64,000 bases of DNA from Prochlorococcus marinus str. MIT 9201 (GTDB lineage Bacteria; Cyanobacteriota; Cyanobacteriia; PCC-6307; Cyanobiaceae), in NCBI RefSeq assembly GCF_000759955.1, contig NZ_JNAL01000010.1, forward strand, positions 117,543-181,542, given 5' to 3'. Under the pieces are notes generated by a model. It saw only the letters and a list, made by a program, of their open reading frames with translations. It did no database searches and was not told the origin of the DNA. Below, in pieces: positions 39,840-53,492 of the stretch (its first letter is position 1; each line of letters starts with the position of its first letter). The position numbers and the translations under genes are program-made.

Positions 39840-40414
39840 TCAACTAATTTAGTGGATTCATATAAATTATTCTTTTTAACAATATCTATTAATGAAGTTG
39901 GTAAATTAGAATAATTAAAATTTGACCTGAGCTTAGAACTTGAAATATTTGGGATTTTTATGGTTGAAATCTTAAATTTCACTTTATAAGTTTCTAACAT
40001 TTTAAGAGTATTTGATTCAACAGGATATCCCTCTCTTAAAATTACTAAAAATCTAACCTCATCTGTAATTTTATCAAAATCTTTCCAGTAGAAAATATCT
40101 TTAATTAAATCGCTCCCAATAACAAAATCTAAATTATTTAATTCATAAATTCTTTTACATTTTTTAATTGATTCCACTGCCCATTGGCTACTAACACTTT
40201 GATTAAATAAAATTCTAGGATTATCTAAATCTTCAATAAGAGTTTTTAATAAATGGCTACGAATTGAGATATCCTCTTTGTGATTTTTGTTGGGGTTATC
40301 ACTAACATAACCTATTGTTAAAGCATATATTTTGGATAATTCTTCAAGTATTTTTTTATGTCCAATGGTAGGTGGATCTGCACTGGTACCAAATAATGCA
40401 ATGCTTTTTCCCAT
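39836..40414 (-). CDS. nadD: Nicotinate-nucleotide adenylyltransferase
   Basis: A 192-residue nucleotidyltransferase with the N-terminal ALFGTSADPPTIGHKKIL, containing the (T/H)xGH motif, and the later ISSSKLRSN (SxTxxR-like) motif. Product feeds directly into the NadE reaction encoded next door. The 4-bp overlap supports co-translation. Confidence 0.92.
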   Translation of the reverse strand: MGKSIALFGTSADPPTIGHKKILEELSKIYALTIGYVSDNPNKNHKEDISIRSHLLKTLIEDLDNPRILFNQSVSSQWAVESIKKCKRIYELNNLDFVIGSDLIKDIFYWKDFDKITDEVRFLVILREGYPVESNTLKMLETYKVKFKISTIKIPNISSSKLRSNFNYSNLPTSLIDIVKKNNLYESTKLVE

Positions 40415-40421
40415 TTAAGTT

Positions 40422-41663
40422 TTAAGGCAGAATACTAACAAAATTATTATTTAAATTTTTATTTGAAAAATAAATATTTATGTGATTAAAAATCTCTGGG
40501 TCATTAAAAGTCATATTTTTGATCATAATAGCGGGTTCTATAAAAGAAGCTTTGCTTCTTATAAATATCTCTTTTGCTGCTAATTTTCCTAGAATTTTTG
40601 TAGAATGCACTGCTATTGCTGCTTGAATAATTGCTATCGGTCCATAGGGTAATAATGAAAGCCCATTAGTAAAAGGTGCTGTTAATAGAATTACTTTCTT
40701 AATAAGGTTGAAAGAGGTATTGACGCCGACTTGAGTGACTCCCAAACATAAATTATTAATGGATATATTTTTAAATATTTTTCTAGTAGATTCACCTTTC
40801 AACTTTAAGCCGTAAATCTTACTTAATTCGCTAATCAATGCAGTATCTAGTGCGAAACTACCAGCAATATCAAATAAAATGAAAGGATTAAGAGCTACTG
40901 CGGATGCCTTTATAGTCGAAAATTTACCAATAGTTGATTGAGCTAATTTCTGCCTTCTTTGCAATCTTTGCTCTTTTATTCGCAGAAACAATTTGTCAGC
41001 TAATTGAATAGAATTTAGGGTTAATAGTATTTCACCATATTGTTTTATTAATTTTGTTATGTAATTTTTAAGATTGTTTTGATTATTAATAATTATTGGA
41101 ATATTTAAATCTTTTGGAAGCTTAAATTTTATATTTTCAATTATTTCTTTTAATTCATTTTTATTAAAAAGATCGATTTTGTTTAAAACTATAATAATTT
41201 TTTTTCCATCTTTTATGAAAGAGCTGATTTCGCTTAACTCATTTCTATTTAAATCTCCTGAAACTATAAATAAAATAAGATCTGAATTATTTATATAAGA
41301 GTAAACTTTATCTGGAAATTTAATATTGCAGAAATCAAATCCTGGAGAATCTAGCAAATCTAAACTATTTAGTGATTGATCTTTAAGATTCCAAGTTTCC
41401 GATTTTATTTCTTTTGTAGTCCCATTAATAATATCTGTTTTAAAGATGTCTTTTTTTAATAGAGAATTTAAAACAGAAGATTTTCCTACACCTGATTTAC
41501 CGTATGCTCCAATTCTTATTTTTTTTTCTTTGAGTCTTAAAAGTTGTTGATTAAAAGAAATTATTTCTTTATTAAGAAAACTTTTTTCATAATTAGTAAG
41601 ATCTATAGTCTCCCACCATTTTTTTAACACTAGATAATTTTTATCAGATTTCAGTTGTTTCAT
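40422..41663 (-). CDS. Era-like GTPase with C-terminal hydrophobic domain
   Basis: A 413-residue protein. G1 P-loop GAYGKSGVGKSSVLNSLL, a threonine-rich G2 region, G3 DSPGFDF and G4 NKID are visible in residues 45-170. The C-terminal half holds hydrophobic, glycine-rich segments (INNLCLGVTQVGVNTSFNLI, FTNGLSLLPYGPIAIIQAAI), as in DUF697-type GTPases thought to act at membranes. It lies 3 bp from the downstream CNNM gene. Confidence 0.85.
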   Translation of the reverse strand: MKQLKSDKNYLVLKKWWETIDLTNYEKSFLNKEIISFNQQLLRLKEKKIRIGAYGKSGVGKSSVLNSLLKKDIFKTDIINGTTKEIKSETWNLKDQSLNSLDLLDSPGFDFCNIKFPDKVYSYINNSDLILFIVSGDLNRNELSEISSFIKDGKKIIIVLNKIDLFNKNELKEIIENIKFKLPKDLNIPIIINNQNNLKNYITKLIKQYGEILLTLNSIQLADKLFLRIKEQRLQRRQKLAQSTIGKFSTIKASAVALNPFILFDIAGSFALDTALISELSKIYGLKLKGESTRKIFKNISINNLCLGVTQVGVNTSFNLIKKVILLTAPFTNGLSLLPYGPIAIIQAAIAVHSTKILGKLAAKEIFIRSKASFIEPAIMIKNMTFNDPEIFNHINIYFSNKNLNNNFVSILP

Positions 41664-41666
41664 AAT

Positions 41667-42644
41667 TTATTTTTTCCACCAACCAGCTAATACTGATAAG
41701 ACAGCTTCTGCACCAATAATTCCCACAAATCCTCCAAATTCATCTACTACTACTTTTACTCCTTTATTATTCTTGTCAAATCTTGTTAATAATTGATCTG
41801 CCTTAATCATTTCGGGAATATATTCTACAGGTTCGCAAACTTCTGATAACAATTTTTTATTTTCACCATTAATTAATTCTGCTAACATTTTTTCACGCTT
41901 AACTACCCCTTGAATTTTGTCAACTTTATCTCCTAAAATAACCCACCATGGAGAGGTATCAGACATTATGAGTTTCGAAATTTTATCAAGATTCGACGAC
42001 CCATCGAGACAAGGTGCCGATACCCTTGGGATCATTAAATCTTTAGCTTTTAAATCATTTAATTGGAAAACCTTAAATATCATTGCAGCCTCGTCAGCTT
42101 CTATCACTCCTTTTTGACTCCCAATTCTTGCCATTTGTCTAATTTCTTCTTCATCTGTTGAGATTTCATTTTCTACAGTAATAACTGGAAATATTTGTTC
42201 TATTAGTATTAAGAATGGTCTCATTAAAGTATTTAATATTCTCAAAATGGGAACTGATAGTAGAGCTATTTGAACTGAAAATCTTGTGCCGAAAGCTTTG
42301 GGCAGTACTTCTCCGACTAAAACAACTAATATATAAAAAGCAATTGAAAATAAGGTTAAGCCATAACTACTTTTAATTACCAAAGCTCCGTATACTCCTA
42401 AGATAAGACTACCAATTATGTTAAAGCCATTATTAGTAATAGTAATAACAGTTAGTGTCCTTCCAAGATGTTTTCTTAGTTTAAGAAGTTGATTTGCAGA
42501 ACTTTTTGGTTTTTGTTTTGAGGCTATCTCTATAATTCTAATTGAATTAACAGCTAAAAAAGCTGCTTCTACTCCCGAACAACATGCAGACCCAACTAAA
42601 ATAAAAACTATAAGTAAAATTAAACCGTAAACATTTGGTTCCAT
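41667..42644 (-). CDS. CNNM/CorC-type membrane protein (DUF21 plus CBS domains)
   Basis: A 325-residue protein with N-terminal membrane helices of the DUF21 type (LILLIVFILVGSACCSGVEA then AFLAVNSIR) and PKAFGTRFSVQIALLSVPIL. A cytoplasmic CBS pair follows (DLMIPRVSAPCLDG, then IQGVVKREKMLAELI and VVVDEFGGFVGIIG). Relatives transport Mg2+ or Co2+. It lacks a C-terminal CorC_HlyC domain. Same strand as the GTPase. Confidence 0.9.
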   Translation of the reverse strand: MEPNVYGLILLIVFILVGSACCSGVEAAFLAVNSIRIIEIASKQKPKSSANQLLKLRKHLGRTLTVITITNNGFNIIGSLILGVYGALVIKSSYGLTLFSIAFYILVVLVGEVLPKAFGTRFSVQIALLSVPILRILNTLMRPFLILIEQIFPVITVENEISTDEEEIRQMARIGSQKGVIEADEAAMIFKVFQLNDLKAKDLMIPRVSAPCLDGSSNLDKISKLIMSDTSPWWVILGDKVDKIQGVVKREKMLAELINGENKKLLSEVCEPVEYIPEMIKADQLLTRFDKNNKGVKVVVDEFGGFVGIIGAEAVLSVLAGWWKK

Positions 42645-42718
42645 TAAATTAGATTAGGTACTAAATCTTTTTAAATTCATTCTTCCATTTTTTTTTAAAA
42701 CACGCCAATACACAATTT

Positions 42719-44044
42719 ATGTTTAAGCCTGACAATAAAGTTTTTGAAGAAAGAAGAGAAATTTTCCTAAATAAATTAGCTGGAAAGGCTGCTATTATTC
42801 CTGCGGCTAATCTTGTAAAGCATCATGCCGATTGTGAATATCCTTTTAGGCAAGATAGTAATTTTTGGTATTTAACTGGTTTCGACGAGCCTGATGCAAT
42901 CGCTCTTTTCTTATCGCATAAACCAAGGGGAGAGAGATTTATTCTGTTTGTTGCTCCCAAAGATGTTATCAGTGAAGTATGGCATGGTTTTAGATGGGGT
43001 TTAGAAGGCGCTGAAGAAGAGTTTAAAGCTGATAAGGCTCATTCAATAACCGAACTAAAAGATTTACTTCCAAGTTATATAAATGGTTGTGATGAGATTG
43101 TTTTTTCAATTGGTAAGCATTTATTAATCGAAAAAATAGTGCTGGAAATATATTCGCAACAACTTGAAAATCGCTCAAGATTAGGGATTGGTGCAAATTC
43201 TATAAAATCTCCAGAAATTTATTTAAATGAAATGAGATTAATTAAAAGTGAATTTGAAATCAAGAGAATGAGAGAGGCTGCACAAATTTCAGCAGAAGCT
43301 CATGAATTAGTTAGAGAATCTATCTCATCAAAGAAAAATGAAAGACAAATTCAGGGCCTTATAGAGGGATTCTTTTTGGAAAAAGGGGCGAGAGGACCTG
43401 CATATAATTCTATTGTTGCTTCAGGAGATAATGCATGTATTTTGCATTACACTTCAAATAATTCACCGTTAAACAAGAAAGATTTATTGTTGGTAGATGC
43501 TGGCTGCTCACTAACTGATTATTACAATGGAGACATAACAAGAACCATTCCAATAGGTGGAAAATTTTCTGAAGAGCAAAAAGTTATCTACGAAATTGTA
43601 TTAAGTGCCCAGAAAAATGCAATCAAAAGTGCTGTAACTGGTTCGAACTCTAGTACTGTGCATCATATTGCCTTAACAATTCTGATAGAAGGATTAAAAG
43701 AAGTTGGTTTATTGTCCGGCAACACTGAGGAGATCATTGAGAATCAGTCATATAAACATCTTTACATGCATAGGACTGGACATTGGCTTGGATTGGATGT
43801 TCATGATGTTGGAGCTTATAGAATGGGGGACTATGAAGTGCCATTACAGAATGGAATGATCCTAACGGTAGAACCTGGTATTTATATAAGTGATAGGATC
43901 CCAGTCCCTGAGGGACAACCACTTATTGATGAGAAATGGAAAGGTATTGGAATAAGAATTGAAGATGATGTATTGGTGAGAGATGCAAATCCAGAAGTTT
44001 TAAGTCTCTCCGCACTTAAAGAAATTTCTGATTTGGAATTTTAA
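42719..44044 (+). CDS. pepP: Xaa-Pro aminopeptidase
   Basis: A 441-residue M24 metallopeptidase removing N-terminal residues before proline. An N-terminal aminopeptidase P domain (DSNFWYLTGFDEPDA) precedes the pita-bread domain. The metal ligands are the Asp residues in LLVDAGCSLTDYYNGDITRT, His in HRTGHWLGLDVHDVG, Glu in LTVEPGIYI and Glu in GIGIRIEDDVLV. All five ligand positions are present. Confidence 0.96.
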   Translation: MFKPDNKVFEERREIFLNKLAGKAAIIPAANLVKHHADCEYPFRQDSNFWYLTGFDEPDAIALFLSHKPRGERFILFVAPKDVISEVWHGFRWGLEGAEEEFKADKAHSITELKDLLPSYINGCDEIVFSIGKHLLIEKIVLEIYSQQLENRSRLGIGANSIKSPEIYLNEMRLIKSEFEIKRMREAAQISAEAHELVRESISSKKNERQIQGLIEGFFLEKGARGPAYNSIVASGDNACILHYTSNNSPLNKKDLLLVDAGCSLTDYYNGDITRTIPIGGKFSEEQKVIYEIVLSAQKNAIKSAVTGSNSSTVHHIALTILIEGLKEVGLLSGNTEEIIENQSYKHLYMHRTGHWLGLDVHDVGAYRMGDYEVPLQNGMILTVEPGIYISDRIPVPEGQPLIDEKWKGIGIRIEDDVLVRDANPEVLSLSALKEISDLEF

Positions 44045-44099
44045 AAAATTTGACTTATCCAGTTAATAGTTTTATTTTTTATAAAGCTTAGATTCAAAC

Positions 44100-44258
44100 A
44101 TGGATAAGTCAGATTCATATGATTTCAAACTCTCTCAAGCAAGAGGCTTGGCTAGTCAGCTTGGAATGTTTGCAGAAGAAAACGATATCCCTAAAGATCT
44201 TTGGGATTCATTGGAAGCTACAATTTATGATTTTTATAAAGTTTCTCATGATAAATAA
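44100..44258 (+). CDS. Small soluble protein
   Basis: A 52-residue frame with ATG 44100, beginning MDKSDSYDFKLSQARGLASQ, acidic and amphipathic throughout (MFAEENDIPKDLWDSLEATI). Codon use and composition are like neighbouring genes, and it looks like a small protein I associate with other picocyanobacteria. It has no span or metal motif. It lies between pepP and the PSRP-3 gene on the same strand. Function unknown. Confidence 0.65.
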   Translation: MDKSDSYDFKLSQARGLASQLGMFAEENDIPKDLWDSLEATIYDFYKVSHDK

Positions 44259-44363
44259 AAATTTTGTTTAAAAAAATATCAATAACTAAATCAAGAAATT
44301 TTAAATAAATCAATCAAAATGTGACCATAAACTGATAAATTATTTATAAACATAAATAAGTGA

Positions 44364-44840
44364 ATGACTTCATCAGATAAGTTAAATCAAAATTCAACAG
44401 AAAAAAAAGAGAAAACCAGTGCTTCACCAAAATCTAAGAATTCTTCTCCTAATTCAGGGATGATGGGTGCTACTGCTGTATTAGCAGCAGCTACAATTGA
44501 TGAAGATGGTGTACCTACTGGCTATACCCCTAAACCTGATGAAGGGAGGTTCATCATTAAAGTGTTATGGTTACCTGATAACGTTGCATTAGCTGTTGAT
44601 CAAATTGTAGGGGGAGGGGCAAGTCCCCTTACTGCTTATTATTTTTGGCCAAGAGATGATGCGTGGGAAAAATTAAAAAGTGATCTTGAGAACAAGGCTT
44701 GGATTACAGCTAATGAAAGTGTTGAAATATTGAATAAAGCTACTGAAGTAATAAACTATTGGCAAGAAGAGGGTAAAACTAAAAAGTTAGAAGAAGCCAA
44801 ATTGAAGTTTCCCGAAGTAACTTTTTGTGGAACTGCTTAG
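44364..44840 (+). CDS. ycf65: Ribosomal protein PSRP-3 / Ycf65-like
   Basis: A 158-residue protein whose second half (about residues 62-138) is the PSRP-3 (cS23) domain: [39 protein letters not shown] and [18 protein letters not shown]-3 is a 30S ribosome component of cyanobacteria and plastids. The N-terminal 60 residues are a low-complexity Ser/Lys/Asn-rich extension followed by an alanine-rich stretch, which is probably disordered. Confidence 0.93.
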   Translation: MTSSDKLNQNSTEKKEKTSASPKSKNSSPNSGMMGATAVLAAATIDEDGVPTGYTPKPDEGRFIIKVLWLPDNVALAVDQIVGGGASPLTAYYFWPRDDAWEKLKSDLENKAWITANESVEILNKATEVINYWQEEGKTKKLEEAKLKFPEVTFCGTA

Positions 44841-44842
44841 AT

Positions 44843-45247
44843 TTAATTCTTTGCAGCTTGAATTCTAGCTTCAGCCTTAGAAATTTCTTTTAAGGCTTTT
44901 ATTTTTTGTGGATTTTTTTCATTTTCAGAGAACTTGCTAATTGCTAATTTTGCTTCTTTAAGATCTTGCTCAGCATTTTGAACATCAATCTCAGAACCAA
45001 TTTCAGCATTATTTACTAGAACTATTACTTCATCTGATTCAATTTCAGCGAAGCCTCCCATAAGAGCTATTGATTTCCACTGGGAATTCATTCTTAGCCT
45101 TAAAACGCCGATATCTATAGCAGTAACTAAAGAAATATGTCCTGGTAGTACGCCAAGTTGACCAGTAGTACTAGGAAGGATTACTTCTTCAGCCTCGCCT
45201 TGATAAACGTTTTTATTAGGAGCTAAAACTTTAAGAGAAATTGCCAT
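44843..45247 (-). CDS. atpE (epsilon): ATP synthase F1 subunit epsilon
   Basis: A 134-residue subunit (atpC in E. coli naming) with the N-terminal beta-sandwich ([20 protein letters not shown], then [17 protein letters not shown]) and a C-terminal helical pair able to inhibit rotation. It follows atpD by 41 bp; the beta-epsilon pair is separated from the main atp operon, as usual in cyanobacteria. Confidence 0.96.
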   Translation of the reverse strand: MAISLKVLAPNKNVYQGEAEEVILPSTTGQLGVLPGHISLVTAIDIGVLRLRMNSQWKSIALMGGFAEIESDEVIVLVNNAEIGSEIDVQNAEQDLKEAKLAISKFSENEKNPQKIKALKEISKAEARIQAAKN

Positions 45248-45288
45248 TAATTTGAAATTATTGAAAGTTAAAAATAGATTCTAGATAT

Positions 45289-46752
<1,464 letters not shown>

Positions 46753-46932
46753 TTATTGATTTGGTGATAAATGGCTGATTTTATACAGCTTATAATCCGA
46801 AAATACTACCACCTCATGGGTAGATTCGTTAAATGGGTTCGGCCACCCGCACAGTTGAACTATGGTTTAATTGCCGCTTCGCAGATTATGTTGTTGATGA
46901 TAAGGATCGAGTATTTCTCTTTCCATTTTTAT

Positions 46933-46945
46933 GACGCAAGGCGTC
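46933..46945 (+). promoter_or_regulatory. Stem-loop in the groES leader
   Basis: GACGC-AAG-GCGTC is a perfect 5-bp stem with a 3-nt loop ending 24 bp before the groES ATG. A TATAAT -10-like box is at 46791-46796, so the leader could be about 170 nt. I find no CIRCE repeat (TTAGCACTC-N9-GAGTGCTAA) in the spacer. The stem-loop may be a translational or stability element; this is inferred. Confidence 0.4.
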
Positions 46946-46969
46946 TCAATCATGATCCTCCATTAATCT

Positions 46970-47281
46970 ATGGCAGCTGTTTCACTTACGGTCTCTACAG
47001 TAAAACCACTGGGAGATAGAATATTTATCAAAGTTTCCGCATCTGAGGAAAAAACTGCTGGGGGCATACTTTTGCCTGATTCAGCTAAAGAAAAACCACA
47101 GGTAGGAGAAGTTGCTCAGGTAGGCCCTGGCAAACTTAATGACGATGGTTCTCGACAAACTCCAGAAGTGAGTATTGGCGATAAAGTCTTGTACAGCAAA
47201 TATGCTGGAACAGACATCAAATTGGGAGGAGATGAATATGTCTTGCTCTCAGAAAAAGATATTTTAGCTGTTGTAGGCTAA
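46970..47281 (+). CDS. groES: Co-chaperonin GroES
   Basis: The 103-residue lid of the chaperonin. [12 protein letters not shown], the mobile loop [19 protein letters not shown] and the C-terminal [16 protein letters not shown] are canonical. groEL follows 51 bp later, so this is the groESL operon. Confidence 0.99.
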
Positions 47282-47305
47282 AATATTTGTTTCAAAAATT
47301 ATTAA

Positions 47306-48970
<1,665 letters not shown>

Positions 48971-49002
48971 CTAAAAGGTAGTTAGTTAATTTACTTATAA
49001 TT

Positions 49003-49034
49003 AAAGGGATCATATAAACGGTCCCTTTTTTTTT
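49003..49034 (+). terminator. Rho-independent terminator after groEL
   Basis: AAAGGGATC, an 8-nt loop, then GGTCCCTTT pairs over about nine bases (one G-T) and runs into ten T residues. It also lies 7 bp beyond the convergent secG stop. Confidence 0.85.
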
Positions 49035-49040
49035 GAAACC

Positions 49041-49268
49041 TTATGAAAGCCAGCCAGCGCTAAGAATAATTGCAAGAGACAAAAATATAATTAAAAAAGT
49101 CCAAGTTATTTTGTTTAGAGATGCTTCAGCACTGCTTGCGCTATTAAACATTGAGCTTCCAGTTGCAGCTATTCCTCCCATTCCATCACCTTTGGGACTA
49201 TGAAGTAAAACTAAGAGGATAAGTAGAACTCCAGAAAGTACCCATATCCAACTAAAAATTTGAATCAT
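49041..49268 (-). CDS. secG: Protein translocase subunit SecG
   Basis: A 75-residue membrane protein with two hydrophobic spans (IFSWIWVLSGVLLILLVLLH and WTFLIIFLSLAIILSAGW) joined by the conserved loop SPKGDGMGG and SSMFNSASSAEASLNKIT. It is an accessory subunit of the SecYEG channel. It lies 23 bp downstream of gpmI on the same strand. Confidence 0.94.
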   Translation of the reverse strand: MIQIFSWIWVLSGVLLILLVLLHSPKGDGMGGIAATGSSMFNSASSAEASLNKITWTFLIIFLSLAIILSAGWLS

Positions 49269-49291
49269 TATTTTAAAGTCTTGTATTAGCT

Positions 49292-50914
49292 TTAGACGTG
49301 TTGTACGACTTTATTATAACCCTTTAACTCTATTTCCTTGATTAAAGATTTTCCAGTCATTTCTTTAGGAATCGGGAGATTTAATAGTTGCAATAAAGTT
49401 GGAGCAATATCTGCCAAGCCAGCATTATCTCTTAAATTAATTTCATTTCCCATATTTGGGATTTTTCTTTTTTCACCTTCGATAAAAATCAAAGGAACTT
49501 TATTTGTAGTGTGTGCAGTCCATGGTTCTCCTCCAGGCCCTTTCATTAATTCTGCATTACCATGATCGGCTGTTATGAGAATGCTTCCACCCATTGCTCC
49601 AGTGGCATTAACTATTTGACCGATACATTTATCTACTTTTTCTATAGCTTTAATAGTTGCATTCATGTTGCCTGTATGACCAACCATATCTGGATTAGCA
49701 AAATTTATTACCACAAAAGCATAATTTCCAGTTTTAATTGCTTTAGTGCAACTTTTAGTTAATTCTTCCGCTGACATTTCTGGTTCCATATCATAAGTTG
49801 CGACCCTTGGAGATGGAATTAAATGTCTATCTTCCCCAGGTAAAGGAATTTCTACTCCTCCATTGAAAAAATATGTTACGTGAGGATATTTTTCTGTTTC
49901 TGCTGTTCTGTATTGCTTGAGCCCGTTTTCTGAAACTATCTGGCCGACGAAATTATTGAGAGATTCAGGAGGAAATGCAACCTTAACAGAGAAATTCGCG
50001 TCATATTGAGTGAAGGTAACTAAATCTAGACTTGGAGAAAATTTTCGTTCAAAGTCTGAGAATTCCTGCTCTGAAAGCGATTTAATTATTTGCCTCGCTC
50101 TATCTGGTCGGAAGTTAAAGCAAATCAAACTATCCCCATCTTTAAGATAATTTTCAGAAATTCGAATCGGTTCTATAAATTCATCAGTTATGTTTTGGTC
50201 ATAACTTTGTTTTATATAATCCTGAGGAGAAATATTTGTTATTTTGATATGTGGATCGGTCAAATTAGCATGTGCTTTTTCTGTTCTGTCCCATAGAAGG
50301 TTTCTATCCATCATCCAGTATCTTCCACATATAGAAGCTATTTCACCTGTATTTAATTTATTGATGCATGACTCAATTTGATTTATATATTTTAAAGCAC
50401 TTTTTGCTGGTGTATCTCTTCCATCAGTAATAATGTGAATTGCAACTTTTTTAATACCGCAATCGGATGCCCATTTTATTAACCCTAATAAATGATCAAT
50501 ATGACTATGTACCCCGCCATCAGAACATAATCCCGTGATATGCAAAGTAGAATTGTTTCTTTTAAGTGTATCGGCGACCTCTTTTAACTGATTAATCAAT
50601 CCTAACTGATTATCCTTAAAGACATTTGTAATCCTTACGAGTTCCTGCTGGATTATTCTACCCGATCCAATAGTAAGATGCCCTACCTCTGAGTTGCCCA
50701 TTTGACCATCTGGGAGACCCACATCAGATCCACTAGCGCTTATAAGAGTGTGTGGATATGAATGCCACAATGAATCCATGATTGGTGTATTGGCTCTTTT
50801 TATGGCATTGTCGGTTAATTCGTCTCGGTATCCCCATCCATCTAATATCGCAAGGACTACAGGGCTCTGAGGAACGTTTAATTTATTTATATTTTTGCTG
50901 CTAATCTTTGACAT
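49292..50914 (-). CDS. gpmI: Phosphoglycerate mutase, 2,3-BPG-independent
   Basis: A 540-residue binuclear-metal enzyme interconverting 3- and 2-phosphoglycerate. [14 protein letters not shown] holds the first metal Asp, [15 protein letters not shown] the phosphoserine nucleophile, and [10 protein letters not shown] the C-terminal metal ligands. Length is normal. Confidence 0.97.
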   Translation of the reverse strand: MSKISSKNINKLNVPQSPVVLAILDGWGYRDELTDNAIKRANTPIMDSLWHSYPHTLISASGSDVGLPDGQMGNSEVGHLTIGSGRIIQQELVRITNVFKDNQLGLINQLKEVADTLKRNNSTLHITGLCSDGGVHSHIDHLLGLIKWASDCGIKKVAIHIITDGRDTPAKSALKYINQIESCINKLNTGEIASICGRYWMMDRNLLWDRTEKAHANLTDPHIKITNISPQDYIKQSYDQNITDEFIEPIRISENYLKDGDSLICFNFRPDRARQIIKSLSEQEFSDFERKFSPSLDLVTFTQYDANFSVKVAFPPESLNNFVGQIVSENGLKQYRTAETEKYPHVTYFFNGGVEIPLPGEDRHLIPSPRVATYDMEPEMSAEELTKSCTKAIKTGNYAFVVINFANPDMVGHTGNMNATIKAIEKVDKCIGQIVNATGAMGGSILITADHGNAELMKGPGGEPWTAHTTNKVPLIFIEGEKRKIPNMGNEINLRDNAGLADIAPTLLQLLNLPIPKEMTGKSLIKEIELKGYNKVVQHV

Positions 50915-51050
50915 ACTTAGATCAAATTCACTTTAAGTGATCTAGTGTTAAATTTAGCTTTAAACGCTACTCTTTAACAATTTAAATTTAATATAGTCAG
51001 CTTTTGCTAATTTATTTAAAAATTGAACAAATTTTATTTATTAAGAAATT

Positions 51051-51587
51051 ATGTCCAATAAAACAAAAAGGAAAGTAATACTTACTGAAGTTGAGTTAAA
51101 AAAAACCCTTTCACGGTTAACTTCTGAAATTGTTGAAAAAGTAAAAGACCTGGACAACCTACTTTTGATTGGTATTCCAACTAGGGGAATTAATCTAGCA
51201 GAAGTTCTACAAAAAAAATTATCCTCTAAAACAGGTTTAAAGATAAGAAAAGGAATAATTGATCCAACTTTTTATAGAGATGATCAAAATAGGGTTGGAA
51301 CTCGCCTATTAAAAGCAACTGATATTCCATCTTCTATTGATAAACAAGAAATTCTTTTGATTGATGATGTAATTTATACAGGTAGAACTATTAGAGCTGC
51401 TATGGACGCTTTATATTCATGGGGCAGACCTCAAAAAGTGTTGTTACTAGTAATGGTAGATAGAGGTCATAGAGAATTACCTATTCATCCAGACTTTTGC
51501 GGCAAAAAAGTTATAACCAGTAAAAATGAAAGTATTAGTTTACGTCTTAATAATATTGATAACGAAGAAGGAGTTTTTCTTGAATAG
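51051..51587 (+). CDS. pyrR: PyrR: uracil phosphoribosyltransferase / pyrimidine regulator
   Basis: A 178-residue PRTase-fold protein with the PRPP loop ILLIDDVIYTGRTIRAAMDA and an N-terminal LTEVELKKTLSRLTSEI. In Bacillus, PyrR is an RNA-binding attenuator with UPRT side activity. No pyr gene or attenuator is adjacent here, so the regulatory role is uncertain. Confidence 0.92.
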   Translation: MSNKTKRKVILTEVELKKTLSRLTSEIVEKVKDLDNLLLIGIPTRGINLAEVLQKKLSSKTGLKIRKGIIDPTFYRDDQNRVGTRLLKATDIPSSIDKQEILLIDDVIYTGRTIRAAMDALYSWGRPQKVLLLVMVDRGHRELPIHPDFCGKKVITSKNESISLRLNNIDNEEGVFLE

Positions 51588-51594
51588 CTTTATT

Positions 51595-53181
51595 TCAGAA
51601 GATTTTTCCTAAATTATATTCTCCTAAAAATTCATCGTTAATATCGAGGCACTTAACTAATAAATCAGCTTTGTCACTAATTTTGAAGAAAAGAGTCAAG
51701 TTATCATCTCCAATATTACATTTATTTTTTAGTGAAATTTTGAGGGGTTCTTTATTCCATCTGATAGTTTCTTCTTCACTTTGATGATCTGATATTTTTG
51801 GTAATCCATTTTCAAAAATAACATCATATTCCCTTTCTTTTTTTGTTTCTCCAATAATTATTTCAAATATCTGCTGATTATTTTGGCTGGCCTGAAGTAT
51901 TAGTTTAAATGGGTTTTCAGTTGGCCATGTTTGACCTTTGCAAAAAATTGGATGCCAGAAATGTTTTTGTTCTTTTTTATTAAACAATCTTATAGATAAT
52001 CCTTTATTTAAAATGTCCTTAATTTTTACACCTGGGGTCATTGCTAAAGCTCCTAAAGCTATTGATTCGATAGGAGGAGGTGATTTAATTTCAATTTTTG
52101 GAATCTTTTTTGTTATCCATTCTTTAATAAATGGTATTTGAGTACCTCCTCCAACCAAAATAATTGCACTCAAGTCATCTACTGTACAAAATTTGCCTCT
52201 CGCTTCATTTAATAAATCTTTAAGTAAAAAATTAAGATGATTGATGAGATTATTATTAACAATAATTTCCTCAAATATTTCTTTACTTAAGTAGAATTCC
52301 TTTTCTAGTTTTTCTTCAATTAAAAATTTAACTGGATATTTATTTTCATACTTGATTGAAGATGAGCTGAGTTTACATTTTATTTCTTCAGCCTTTAGAA
52401 GATTAATTACGAATTTATTATTTGGAATAAAATAATCTACGATCCATTGATCAATATCTTTACCACCAATTTTTGAGCCTATTTTACCGATTATTTCAGC
52501 ACACTTTATTTTTTGTTTTGAAATTGAGCTTACATCATTTCCTTTGAATTTTAATAATTCTGCTATTGGACCTGATTTCCCTTCTCCTCCCTCTATTTTG
52601 ACTATATTCATATCTATAGTGCTTCCTCCAATATCTACAGTCATAATTTTGGAGCCAAATGGAACATTAATCCCCAAACTTGCCGCCGTGGGCTCATCAA
52701 CAAGAGCTACTTCATCTACAGAAATATTTCCACATAGGTTAACTAACCATTCTCTATAACCCTTATATGTATCAATCGGAGCAGTTAAAACAAGTCTCTT
52801 GATTGCATATCTCTGAGGAATGTTTGCCCATAAAAATTTAAAAAATTTTTCGCCACATTCAGCAGGTTTTAGAATATTTTTTTGATTATTTTTTTCAATA
52901 GGATTTCCAATCAATCTTTTAAAATTCGAATGGAAAAACAAATCCGAATTAGAATTATCCCTCATCTTTAGGGCGCTTACACCAATTTTCAGAATTTTTG
53001 AAGGTTCTTCGAACCAAACTGCTGATGGAATGACTCCTGGGGATGATGTTATATTTGGGATCTCAACTAAAACAGTATTTATATCTTTTTGATTTTGAAA
53101 AGCTACTACAGTATTAGTATTCCCTAAATCAATAGCAAGCGTTCCAGATAAATTCTCTTCCATATGAAATTTTTTAATCAA
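51595..53181 (-). CDS. DnaK-like Hsp70-family protein
   Basis: A 528-residue Hsp70 relative. The ATPase domain is clear: AIDLGNTNTVVAFQN phosphate-1 loop, VDEPTAASLGINVPFG, MTVDIGGSTIDMNIVK phosphate-2 and ILVGGGTQIPFI adenosine motif. The C-terminal 150 residues are short and poorly conserved, lacking the full helical lid and EEVD-like tail of DnaK. Substrates unknown; the membrane J-domain protein at 14080 is one possible partner. Confidence 0.9.
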   Translation of the reverse strand: MIKKFHMEENLSGTLAIDLGNTNTVVAFQNQKDINTVLVEIPNITSSPGVIPSAVWFEEPSKILKIGVSALKMRDNSNSDLFFHSNFKRLIGNPIEKNNQKNILKPAECGEKFFKFLWANIPQRYAIKRLVLTAPIDTYKGYREWLVNLCGNISVDEVALVDEPTAASLGINVPFGSKIMTVDIGGSTIDMNIVKIEGGEGKSGPIAELLKFKGNDVSSISKQKIKCAEIIGKIGSKIGGKDIDQWIVDYFIPNNKFVINLLKAEEIKCKLSSSSIKYENKYPVKFLIEEKLEKEFYLSKEIFEEIIVNNNLINHLNFLLKDLLNEARGKFCTVDDLSAIILVGGGTQIPFIKEWITKKIPKIEIKSPPPIESIALGALAMTPGVKIKDILNKGLSIRLFNKKEQKHFWHPIFCKGQTWPTENPFKLILQASQNNQQIFEIIIGETKKEREYDVIFENGLPKISDHQSEEETIRWNKEPLKISLKNKCNIGDDNLTLFFKISDKADLLVKCLDINDEFLGEYNLGKIF

Positions 53182-53255
53182 ATAAGTTCTTTTTGTAATT
53201 TATGTTTTGAATTGTTCCAATAAATTGTAGAATAAAGTTAGTATGATTTGTTTTA

Positions 53256-53492
53256 ATGAACGTATCAAACAACGGAAGAGTCGACTCTAATGATCTTGCA
53301 AAAAGAGGTGAAAGCTTAATAAGAAAATCAACCAATAGATATTTAACTACTGTGAAAATTGCTTTCAGAGCTAAACAAAGACGGTTTGATGATTTTGATG
53401 GACTTTTAGAGGAGTCAACTATTAAACCTGTTCAAAGGTCAATTATTGAACTTAGCGATGAACAAGACCAGCCAGATTTACTTCCTGGTTGA
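53256..53492 (+). CDS. rpoZ: RNA polymerase omega subunit
   Basis: A 78-residue core-assembly subunit. The segment [20 protein letters not shown] followed by [15 protein letters not shown] is the cyanobacterial RpoZ (Ycf61) pattern. It overlaps the next gene by 4 bp (TTGA). Divergent from the DnaK-like gene. Confidence 0.92.
   Translation: MNVSNNGRVDSNDLAKRGESLIRKSTNRYLTTVKIAFRAKQRRFDDFDGLLEESTIKPVQRSIIELSDEQDQPDLLPG

Noticed and set aside
46771..47019. 82-codon plus-strand frame over the groES leader
   Set aside because: It covers the promoter and leader and overlaps the groES start in another frame. No family pattern and no reason for translation.
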